This document shows, piece after piece, positions 10,961-21,553 of a stretch of 64,000 nucleotides of DNA; the stretch's first letter is position 1, and every line of letters starts with the position of its first letter. This DNA is from Eumeta japonica (taxonomy: Eukaryota; Arthropoda; Insecta; Lepidoptera; Psychidae): the NCBI GenBank assembly GCA_005406025.1, contig BGZK01000082.1:372001-436000 (forward strand), read 5' to 3'. A model generated the notes under the pieces. That model saw only the letters and a list, made by a program, of their open reading frames with translations, made no database searches and was not told the origin of the DNA. A program made the position numbers and the translations under genes.

Positions 10961-12271
10961 GTATGAGATTATTCAACGAGCTAAGTTGTTATTCAGAACC
11001 GACAGCTATTAGTGTCGATGAAAGATCTGCCGAAGTAAAACTGCAAGCTGTTCTTGACCACACAGCACAACGAATAACAAAGGTTGCAAGAAGAAGTTAT
11101 TAAAACTCAAAAAGGATTGCGTAAATATGGGTGAATACAAAGAGAAATATTCGAATCCTGACAGCTCAGATGGGAATATTTTCATAACTTTCATAACATC
11201 TTCAGCGCCCTTGGGACTTGAAGCAGAAAATGAAAGTAACGAGAAATTGGGGCTATGGCAAAATGTAAGATCTTCATCACCTCGGTTTCGCTGACCGATC
11301 AAGTTTCGATTTTCTTTTTGCTTTCAAAAATCTAAAAAGATTACATGAACAACCATATTACGGAGCTTCGACCTACAATATGCAAATTAGAAAGCGAAAA
11401 ATACAACCTAGAAATATATTATGAATTTTTGTCTACCTTGGTAGATGGCACTACCTCGACTCATCAACGTTACATTTGTGGCCTTAGCAGTAAAGATTTT
11501 AATAATCTTACTCAAGTCGCAAATGTAAAAGTTGATACAGATCAATTTCTCTTTGGTCTTCGATTTTCCATTCGCGCATACGATTCTATGAATATCTTTT
11601 ACGTATCTCGTATAAATTAACAATTAAATTGGAAAGGTTAGAAGGAATAACAAAGGAATAGTTCATCAAAAGAAGAAATCGATAAAAAAAATCAATGGAG
11701 AAATGGGGCTAATAACTGATAAGCCTAAATAAGGGTTTAATAATATAATGATGGAAATACGGCAAGGGTTTTCTATAACCCAGAAAAACTTCAGAAATAA
11801 CAGGGACAAATTTAGAACTTATTAAAAATTTAAAAATTCTATTAGCGGACATTTAATTGATACCACAAAGTCCAAAGAATGTACAATGAATACTGCAAAG
11901 AAATAAGCACAATTGTATGATTGGTATCCAATGCAATCAACCATGCACAATATTTCAACACACGGAGCAGACATATCAAACCTTTTATCGGCCATTGGAT
12001 AATTAAGTGAAGAGTCCCAAGAAGCCAATGATGAGCTCTTTAAAAAATATCGCGAACGTTTCTCAAGGAAAATGATTAGGGAAAAGACGAATCGAGATGT
12101 ACTACGCAGACTATTAATCGCTTCAGATCCCGTGAGTCAAACATGGAACCCCCTTCTTGGTCAAAAAAAATATTTTATTAGGAAGTTCTGGAAATGCTAA
12201 TTCCTCCAGATGCCAAACATATTTCAAATGATAACGGACCAGACAGCAGTTGTTCAAATTCAGAATAACTA
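10961..12271 (+). pseudogene. Degraded ORF of an insect DNA-transposon-associated family
   Basis: Several frames with stops and shifts carry, in order, a segment with SVDERSAEVKL (about 11012), an open stretch at 11345-11620, WYPMQSTMHNISTHGADI (about 11921-11975), LSEESQEAN and a basic YRERFSRKM segment (to about 12075), then TNRDVLRRLL followed by ASDPV (to about 12135). The pattern 'WYxMPxxxHKxLxHGxxI ... SEExQExxNKxxRxxRxxxxRKxSRxxTNxDxxxxLLxSSDP' is one I recognise from multi-copy proteins in insect genomes that travel with DNA transposons. At least one in-frame stop lies between the HG motif and the SEE motif. Dead copy; the superfamily is uncertain. Confidence 0.55.
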
Positions 12272-12279
12272 AGCATGGC

Positions 12280-13890
12280 CTATATAACTCGTTTTTTGGG
12301 GTCATTAAACATTTATTGACCGTTTGTCGTGTTGTTTTCACTGTTTTTCGACGATAAGTTCTCGCCAACTTTAATATATTTTGCCCTCAGTGCGAGAGGT
12401 CTAAAAAACACCGTAACACTTTTGAGAGTGAACGCAATGACCATAAAATAGAAATAAAATCGGTTTTGTTTATGAATACTAAATTATAGAAGGGACTAGC
12501 CGACTCTGATATCAAGTGCAATGATTTAGCGAGCGCCACGATCGCTTGCGAGTACTGATAAATGAAATAAAACGTCGACAACTCTATGAGCCTTCGCTAC
12601 TGCTAATACAATCGTTTCTGGCGGTGTGCAAAAAAAAAACAGAGAAATTGTAGTAGAAAGCAGATTTGTATAAAGCAAACGAAACAATCAATTAATATGA
12701 CTCAGTATTAGATAGTACTATGTAAACCTATGACAATGTAAATAATGCTATCTCAAAGACTACTTTTCAATAGCAAGAAAATTACATGTGTAAAATGTTC
12801 ATTTTTGAATGTAAAATATTGATTTGGCTACAATAAAATCATAAATTAAGAATTTGTCGATACTAGTGTATTCTTAGGAGCAATTCTGGATAAGAGTTCA
12901 ATAGGGTCCGCATATCAATATGTTGGCGAAAAAGCTTAGCTTTCTAACTGCAAATGCAGCAAAAGCAAAAGGTGGATTTATTTTGGTTGTTTTCATAGTC
13001 TGATGTCATATATGTTTCTCTTAGGCCATCGCGCAGATGTTAATAAAATTTTCATGTTGCAATAATTAAGTGTTTCGGGTGATTTACAAGCTGGAAGCTA
13101 AAATTATACATTGACCTAAATTTGAAAAATAGGAATTTTAAATCTATCGTTTCGATTTTTATTTTGTACACTTAAAAAACAATTTAGAAATGTAGGACGA
13201 AAATTGTGATCCACACAATTTTAATATAAGACAAAAATAATCTGTGCTTACATGTTATTCGACTACATAAAGCCACAAATTCATTTAGGGCGCTCTGTGT
13301 AATATATGTTTAATAAGGTCTCAGAAGACACAAATTTTATACACACACAAAATAAAATTACTATTTAGTAATTATTTGGGGAAATTAGCTTGACTTCATG
13401 CAGGTTGTTACTTTGCATGATGGCTAGGTATAGACATATGATTGTATAATAAATTTAAATTTCACCTTAGAATCTTACTCATTCTTCTAGAAGGAAAATG
13501 GCCTTTCCAACGAGTGGTAAAATGCAAAATCTTAAGATATTGTGATATATTTTAAGTCTCAAATTATACTGTAATTTATATAAATTTATTTTAATTTCAT
13601 CTCATTCTGTTATATTATCGACTCAAAATTTAACGCATGCTCTTGATTATTGAACTAGGAGCAAAAACTGATAAAAAACTGATACCCAAGAGTTGGCCCT
13701 ACCCAATCAAAATAAATATTTCTAAAATCTAGTAAATATAAAGTCATAAAACCAGAGTAAGTACACATTTTATTATGCCATTTTCATATTCTATGTATAC
13801 AATCCTTAAATTTACAAAATAACGTTTAAGGAGATAATTTTGAGTAAAACCACTAGCAAATTTAATATTGTTTAAAATAGTACTTTCAAA
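12280..13890. other. Non-coding AT-rich stretch
   Basis: Nothing assignable was found. The first 350 bases are less AT-biased and may belong to the degraded transposon to the left. Confidence 0.5.
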
Positions 13891-13894
13891 AACA

Positions 13895-14200
13895 AAAAGT
13901 CGGGCCGTTAAACGTTTCGTACGTGTGCGCCCAGCCCTTCACAATTTGTAATTCAATTTCGTCGTTTTTGCGTTTTTTAACTTTTATATGTTTACTAATA
14001 CAATTCAAAATAAATTTTTTTGACGTGATATATTGATGAACGCCGGCTGCACGCACGAAAAAGCATGACTCATTGTCGCATTTCGCCTGAGCCGAGCGTG
14101 CGAGCGAGAGCGCGCAACGAGCGATCTCTCTTCCACTCCATCGGCCGATGCGTCCGAGTAGAAGAGAGTGGCCGCACACAATTTACATTGTCATCAATCA
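13895..14200. repeat. GC-richer island, probable transposon fragment
   Basis: A local block with many CG dinucleotides ('gcgagcgagagcgcgcaacg', 'ggccgatgcgtccgag') in otherwise AT-rich DNA. Open frames on both strands are a by-product of the composition and resemble no protein I know. CG-rich patches like this occur in lepidopteran non-autonomous elements, but the family is not identified. Confidence 0.35.
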
Positions 14201-15067
14201 ACAAATATCTCCAAAATCACATACTCTGCATAAAGAACAACAGCCGCACTAAGATATGTTCCACCCAGAATCTCATAATTGTTAAAGCCGCCACTGGCAG
14301 AAAGCATAATGTTATGGAATGTTCATTTTTATGCTAATTAATAAATTCTTTTTGTAACGTGAAAAAACAATAAGCTCTCCTGTTTCTGCTTACATAATTA
14401 ATTTCTTCTTAACTATTGGCAAATTACACTAAAAGGTAAAAACGCTAATTGCTATGTCACACATAAAATTTGGCAAATAATATATGGACAAACTGTAAAT
14501 TTTTCTGGATTGATGTATATGAATAGCATTTTTTCTTTTGGCACAACTCACCATATATACATATATAAATATCTTGATATCTTAAAAAAATGTAATCTCT
14601 AAAAATTCTAAATATCCATACCACTATAGTTCATACCAAGTGTTCGCCCTCCCAATCAAATACAGTGATACATCTAAAATAGTTTAAACTAGTTAAAATA
14701 TTTTATAAAATCTACACTACATCACTTTTTTTAAGTAAAAGGTATTTGTTATATCCTTGGTCTCTTCATACAAATGTTAAAACTTTTTCTAGAGACACGT
14801 GACTGGTGCAAGGACATTACTTTCTACTAGAAGAAAAATTCCTCTGTTGCTCTAACATTACTGGGTTTTCGTAAACTTCATATAAAACCTCCTAATCTCA
14901 ATATCCAAGCTTATATGTCATAAAACCGTGAAATACTGCCAATGACGAATGGTATGAAATGTGCAATGATTGAAGATAGATAACCGTCTACTTTTAATCT
15001 GTACATATATAATGAAGTTCTTTTTTTTGAGGCTCAATCACATAAAAACTAGTGATTGTATCAGTAT

Positions 15068-15314
15068 GGGATTGCGATCATTCAATGCGGAATTGTTTGT
15101 AGATTATTCTGTGATATTTATAATATAAAAAATGTTAAAGGATGTTTGTAGAGATGTTTGTCATATGCTGCCGGCTGGATGGATTATAATTGGGACTTTG
15201 ACTATTCAATGTGGAATCGTTTGTAGATATGAGTTATAGACTATTTATAATTTACGAAATGTAAAATTTTGTACGGATATTTGTCATATACTGACAGCTG
15301 GACAAATTGTAATA
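15068..15314 (+). repeat. Two-copy tandem repeat of about 124 bp
   Basis: Unit 1 (15068-15191) and unit 2 (15192 to about 15314) share 'attcaatg.ggaat.gtttgtag', 'atttataat', 'tttgtcatat.ctg' and 'agctgga'/'ggctgga' in register. Diverged old duplication without coding content. Confidence 0.65.
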
Positions 15315-16540
15315 ATATTTTGCATAAAGTTACATTATATTCTCAAGTAAGATGTCAGATAAATATTACAAAATTATATTATATTTATCTTTACACAGTA
15401 TAAAATGAAGTGTCTATTTGCTTAGATCTTTTTAACCACAACTGTTTTTAAGACAGTTTTCAGCAATAAACAGAATGATGCAAGAAGGGTTATATGTATA
15501 ATACATACATATTATAGTACAGAAAAGCTGAAAAATTCTCAGATTTATAATGTGATGTCGTAATGAACTTATTTTTGTGCGATTAAATTGCAAAATCTGG
15601 CTAATTTTTATAAGATAGATCAAATTAGTGTACTACGGAATTGTATATCTTAAAAAGATATAAAAAAGTCTGCGATGTTATATATTTATCTTCTAAGAAT
15701 AATGCACAGTAACCATTTTTATCTTTTACGTATTACAAAAAAAAAATATGGGTTATTTACCAAGTTATTTTATACAATACAGTATTATTCCTTATTCAAT
15801 TAAAAACATTACATACATTGTATATTTCATGTAGATCAAAATTGCCCGTTACAGTATTTCATTGAAAGGGATATCTTAAGACTTCTAGCTTTTCGCTTTT
15901 TAAATCTCAGAGGAGTATTTCAAAGATTGGTGCACCGACGAAAATATACTACTCGGACGACAATGTAATTGATTTTAAAGAGGCTGTTCATTTTCTTACA
16001 GATTTCTTAATTTTTGAACCCATCTGGACTCTCTCCACATAAACTGGTGTTGAAAGTAGGTTGTCCTGTTATTTTATTAAGGAACCTAAATCCACCTAAA
16101 TTATGTAATGGTACATGATTATTGATAAAGTCCCTTAAAACTTCCATAATATAGTGCATATGAAAAAAGCATGGAGCCCTTATGCCATATCTTTCGTACC
16201 ATTTCTGAATGAATCATACCGATCGAATATTTTTGAGAACTGAATTGTCGAGCACCCCACGCTTTTGTCACAATAATACTAATATTTTTCGTTCATTATT
16301 TTATTCCTATATTAAAAATTATTTTTCACTTTTTCGTTCGACTTATCTTTAAAGTGTCTTTTTTAGTTTTTGAATTATATTTTATTTCCTAAATATTTAT
16401 TCTCAAAATGATATCAGTACTATTTATAACCAAGAGCCCTTGATTTTAAAATATCTTATGTGTGCTAATGAATTTAAGTATATCATTCGTGTTTATGTAA
16501 CATTTCCATTTCATCAAATGCATCACTATTACAGTACAAA

Positions 16541-16660
16541 CCACGAAACTTTGTCGTTGTGAAGTTAGTTATGCAAGCTTCGAAATGGCGTAAAATATGA
16601 ATGCGGTGGAGAGAAGGAAGGGTCGGGGAGTATACCTACTACCTATGCATTATATAATTC
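16541..16660 (+). repeat. Interspersed repeat, copy 2 (first copy at 9.0 kb)
   Basis: Diverged partner of 9012-9130, with the same ordered blocks ('cgaaactttg', 'gtgaagtt', 'aatggcgtaaa', 'gtcggggagt'). It lies just upstream of a mariner transposase remnant. Confidence 0.55.
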
Positions 16661-16740
16661 CTACTTTTCATGTAATACCAAATTTTGATTTTATTTTTTC
16701 AAAATTATTAATTTATTTTTATGTTTCAAAATAGTATTGA

Positions 16741-17000
16741 ACTCATACCACATTTAGTCCGGACCTTACACTGCCAGACTAAATTTGTTCATATCCATAG
16801 AGGAATTATTTTGTGGATAAAAAGAACAAAAAATACAAAAGAGATATTAAAAAGGCAGTACAGCAATTCTTTGAATCTTAAGTCCAAGGAATGATTTTAC
16901 CAAGGTCCCAAATAGCTTGCTGAATGTAGGGTTAAGACCATAGAATATGATAGGCTATACTTTAAATATAAAGGTTTTCTTTTTGTATGATTTTTAATAA
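16741..17000 (+). pseudogene. mariner-like transposase C-terminal remnant
   Basis: One frame reads HTTFSPDLTLPD (about 16743-16778), the decayed form of the mariner block HPPYSPDLAPSD that carries the last catalytic aspartate. After stops and shifts come DIKKAVQQFFES (about 16841-16876) and, in another frame, VKTIEYDRLYFKYK (about 16932-16973). Order and spacing match the last ~80 residues of mariner transposases, which end in a W-x-K-x-I...G-x-Y-F-like motif. At least two stops and one frameshift; no flanking terminal repeats were seen. Inactive fossil. Confidence 0.7.
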
Positions 17001-18179
17001 CCAAAGTGAATAAACTGACATTATTTATGTGACACTTTATAGTTTCTTAATAATTTATACAAATTCTTAAATTTAAAAACCACTTATCCACTAATCTGAC
17101 TCGTCTTTCATGTTTATAATTAACTCTACATGATGAGGCATAAATTTGGAGTAATTAAAAAAATGGAAGAACCATTAAACTGTAGATTAAGATTACATTA
17201 GCATTTCTTAATTTTGAAATTCTAAGTGCACACTAACTTGAATCATAACTTAAATTACTTGACATAAAACATTAAAAATTATGTAAATTATACGAACACT
17301 ATTTAAAGGCAGAATATTATTTTTCTTTACAATTGCATACAAATACCTCATATTATTATGTTGTTCTTTATTTACAAAATATTTAAGATTGATTGTAATA
17401 TTGATGTAGCTAGGAATTTTGTCTAGGTTGGCAGCCATCCAGCTGAACTAACCAGTCATAAATGACGCCTAGTAATAAATAATAATGCAATTCATTCACT
17501 CGCATTAGGTGATTATACAGTAATTCTACAATACTGTCAATTTTTCTAGGGTGGGCATGGGCATCCTTGCTAACATCATGAATCATAAACTATTTTTCCG
17601 TATACATTTTGTTACAAATTAAAAGTATTTAACATGCAAAGATTAATCACAAATAAGCACAGCAAAATATTATCGTATTCTTACAGTTTTGTCGTTAAGA
17701 AATTCACTTATTTCTTACTTCTTGCATACAGTGACATATTTTTGTAATAATTGGCCACAAAAAACCATAGATTATTACAAATATTAAAGCTAAACTCACA
17801 AACTATACTATATATTTAAGGTATAAACTCATTACCCGGTACCATAGATTATATATTTTAAACGCGCGCGAAGTTTGAGGATTCTAGCATTGACAATAAT
17901 GTAAAGATGTGTTCCGTTTCATTTTTGTGAGTAAATGTGTATGCTGTTTTCAATTGACCATGTCAATAATTACCGTAGTCAATTACAATACATTCCATAA
18001 TATTAATTATTATAAGTTCATGTAATCGTGGGCATTTAGTGAAATACTAAAATGCATATATTGTACAAAAATATCAATCAAAATAACTCAGTATGAGACG
18101 TTAGAATATAGGGATTTATCAAACAATTTAAAGTTTCTAACACATTCAAAGTTTCATTTCTTTAAGATGAATTTACTGC

Positions 18180-19190
18180 TTGGTCTTGCATTCATCCAGA
18201 CCATAACATTCTGGAACCTCCTGGTAGACAGTGTGCCTGGGATGAAATAGGTAACAAAGCTATTCTTGAGCGGCTATTACAAAAAACACCCGCCGCTACT
18301 AACGAAGTAAGGCTGAGGGCTACTCTCGCCTCAGAATCTAAAGCACGGTTGCATGCGCTACCTTCATCTAATTTAAGCACATTACTGGACGATAATTCTT
18401 CGGGTGGCAGGGCACTTTGTTTGGGCTGCAATATCTACGAACGATACATAAGCATTTGTGGCTTAACGATAGAGGCTAATAGCTATCATGGGCCGAGTTG
18501 TCAACGTTGTTCTGGTAGATTCCCACGCCACTATCGCTGTTGAAAATATCTAATACAGTCCCATACAAAACAATAGAATCTATAATGGCTTATATGAAAT
18601 CTATCTGGAAGAAAAAATTTCCAGATAGTTAAATTTGGAATCTATATATAAGTCCATAATAGCGAGGTTTCTTTATTGGACTTAATGGGAGTGTAATGTT
18701 ATTTGTATTTGTATGGATCCTATTTACATCTTACCTGCAGGTTTGTATCTGTTCTTATCGTAAGTTCATGTGGACATAAAAACCAATGTGGATTTCCGAA
18801 TACGAAATAGAAAATGTTTTAAATGCTTTTTAATGACAATTTCACAATCGGAAAAAATGATGTATTCTTTGTAAATCCAGTTGAACTCTGCAGACATATA
18901 AGTTCCATTAAACTTTCCGTTTCGTGCCTTCGAAAGTTTTTATGGGTATGGATATGGATTTGCAGCGACAAAAGCACATTAGATTCCAATACAATCATTT
19001 CTTATTGGAGTCTATTGGATGTTTTCAACAGGGATGTCCTCGATGTTATCATCTGGCGGGTGCTGATTTCTGCCAACGTTTCATGTATGCCTGAGCCTCC
19101 TGGTCTTGCTGCTCAGATGATAAGCGACCTGCTGGATTAAGGGGAAACGAAACATGTCGATTCTATCAAGTTCATTTCATTGTGCGTTTC
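18180..19190 (+). pseudogene. Non-LTR retrotransposon (LINE) 3' coding remnant, interrupted
   Basis: An open frame (about 18227-18543) contains QCAWDEIG, ASESKARLHALPSSNLSTLL and, near its end, GPSCQRCSGRFPRHY. This is the 'ASxESGxWLxALPxxxLGTLL ... SCxxSxGRxxRH' signature found downstream of reverse transcriptase in multi-copy insect LINE proteins. The continuation is displaced: SANVSCMPEPPGL at about 19068-19107, then in a shifted frame SDDKRPAGLR (to about 19145), equivalent to the family's 'EPPGL...GDGKRPDGL'. About 450 bp of unrelated AT-rich sequence separates the two, so the copy has an insertion as well as a frameshift. Dead element. Confidence 0.65.
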
Positions 19191-19199
19191 GATTGTATA

Positions 19200-21430
19200 A
19201 TGGAAATAAATCCACAAATAACATTACAAAAATGTTCAAAAAATATGAATTTCATTACGTGATTTTAGAGAAATGAGATCACTAAGTTATTTTGAAATTT
19301 AATTCTAAAATTCATAAAAAAAAACCAGCAGTATTAACGTCCATGTGAGCAAAAATGAATTTGTTGTGTTTAGAAACACATGTATGCAACTGGAATATTA
19401 TTACTTGAAAAATTGAAAGCTGTCGCATCACCATAGAGTACATATTTCTTCGACATATTGACCAACAAAGAATTAAAGAAATGACTGATAGTAATAATTA
19501 TATAGGTATGAAAGAGATGTCCGCAATCACCACAGCTTCCACATTATTTGACCTAGCGTTGTCATTTCGGGCTTTAACGATCGTACGAGCTAGACTAAGG
19601 CACGACACGTCGTATGAACGAAGGATCCACATAGTCTGAAAAACGATTTCTGTTTATTTATTTACCTTTGATAGGTATCAAATGTGCTCACCAATTTCTC
19701 ACGTTCCCACATTTTTCGTTTCAAATCTTATAGATATTTTAAAATCTATTAAAACTTTACAATTATATTTCCAGGATGATCTGTAAGAGGTTAAAAATAT
19801 TTATGTTTTTATTCTTTATGAGGCGTAAAGAAATTATTTATTACCTGCTTACAGTCCGTTTTCAATATATATATAAATTATTTTCCATAAATGTGTGCAT
19901 ATATATGTATTATTTACATTTATTTGAGTTAAATATTTGGGCACGCCGTACATTATGTGCAGTGGAAAATTAAAAATCGCAAGCAATACTTTTCAAATTC
20001 AAAAACTATTTCCTATTTACTGTTCAAACTGTATTATAAATTCAGATTTACGAGTATGAATTAAATTAAATACTCATAAAAACAAGTACTTGGATACCAA
20101 AAACTAAGATTATATTCAAAATTTCATGTTAATTTGTGCACATAAACATTTCAAATGTTCATGTGATATTTATTTACGGAAACATTAAGCCTGTAAGTGT
20201 TTTGACAAGAGATTTTACCAGGTAATACACAAAGGAGAAAATAAAAAATATTGTGAAGAGCTTAGAAGAAACTTCTTGTGCATCAGAAGTAATAAAGGCT
20301 TCCACAGAAAATACTTTAAAATTGCAAGAATTCTCTATGGATAGAACATAGTACGAAACACAAACATTATTACTTGATAGATGCAATCACAATTTTACTA
20401 TAGGCAACCATTTTAGGTCCTGATATAGTAATTTTAACACTATAAATGCAAAAATCATTGATAATTATTACTACGGTGTAAGGCTATTTCCAATGGATCC
20501 AACGACAACGAGGACGAAAAGAATGATAACGATGCTTATGAAATATGAAACTAAAAAAAAATTAAGTAAATTAGTTTGTTTGTATACATTTTCTTGACAT
20601 TATGTACATGTTGAAATTGAATGCCTCTTTAGTAAATCAGCCTTTAGGAACAGACAATTCACGACAATATTATTTACCCACATTTTGCTTTCATTTTGGA
20701 ATAATCGATAACTTCGACTGACTTATTTGGACGCATGGAAATGGTCGATAAACTACATTCCCATATGATAATTATATTATTATTAATTTCCATTTAACGG
20801 TATGTATTTGTTTATGATTTGTATATATTATTTGAATTTTCTTAAAATATTTTATGCACAAGATCATCATGTTATAAATGTTAAAAAATTTTTGCCAAAC
20901 TTTGTCATCATTTTCTAAACTGAACTGATTTCGGCATATAGACGTTTGACTTTTACTTAGAAATACTTGAGTTTTTGCTGGTTTCGGCTAGGCACTTGTC
21001 AAAAACTCTTCTACATCGTATAACCATTAGCTTCATTGCATTTCCTTAAAATTTCTCTCATTGACAATTGATAGGCATTTGACAATAATTGAAAGACATA
21101 ATTTCTCTTCAAGCAAATAGAAAATTCTATTCTCGCCCAGCAGCATTTATGACACCTTCCGTTATGTTGTTGGCATAATTTACTAATATTGTATATAATT
21201 TAGCATACACTTTACGGGCATTGTTTTCTTTCAAGTCATGTGCTGCAATTCTATTTTCTGAAACATATTATGTTTAACACGTACCTACTAAAAGCTAAAA
21301 ATTTCAGAAATGGTTTAACAACTTTTTTGTAATTTATATTGAAATATAACCATGAAACCATCACAAAATTAAAAAAAAAAACGTACAAACACACACTACA
21401 GATTTATATAATAGTATAGCGTATAAATAA
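19200..21430. other. AT-rich intergenic stretch downstream of EXOSC4
   Basis: No gene or recognisable mobile element. Short open frames have low-complexity, AT-biased codons and no motifs. Confidence 0.6.
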
Positions 21431-21435
21431 AACCC

Positions 21436-21441
21436 TTTATT
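21436..21441 (-). terminator. Polyadenylation signal AATAAA of EXOSC4
   Basis: Perfect AATAAA on the minus strand about 40 bases after the EXOSC4 stop codon, giving a very short 3' UTR. Confidence 0.75.
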
Positions 21442-21481
21442 CTGGAATGAAAATATTTACTAATTATTACATAGCGTTGTT

Positions 21482-21553
21482 TTAAACAGCAGTGATGTCT
21501 TCTTCCATCCATCCTTCAGCTAAATGTTCACGTACTGCACGATCTAAGACTAC
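21482..21553 (-). CDS. EXOSC4: EXOSC4 exon 6 (last)
   Basis: Residues 227-249 and TAA. Acceptor ...TTCACAG|GT. Encodes VVLDRAVREHLAEGWMEED plus four more residues. Confidence 0.95.
   Translation of the reverse strand, partial: VVLDRAVREHLAEGWMEEDITAV

Noticed and set aside
11145..11165. 'attcgaatcctgac' as a tRNA B-box
   Set aside because: No A-box or cloverleaf could be drawn around it, and it lies within the transposon ORF remnant.
11009..11302. 97-codon minus-strand open frame
   Set aside because: It lies antisense to the degraded transposon ORF on the plus strand and has no family resemblance.
13886..14337. Overlapping 90- to 97-codon frames on both strands
   Set aside because: Explained by the local CG-rich composition; arginine/serine-rich without a recognisable domain.
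18192..18431. 79-codon minus-strand open frame
   Set aside because: Antisense to the LINE 'ASESKARLHALPSSNL' frame.
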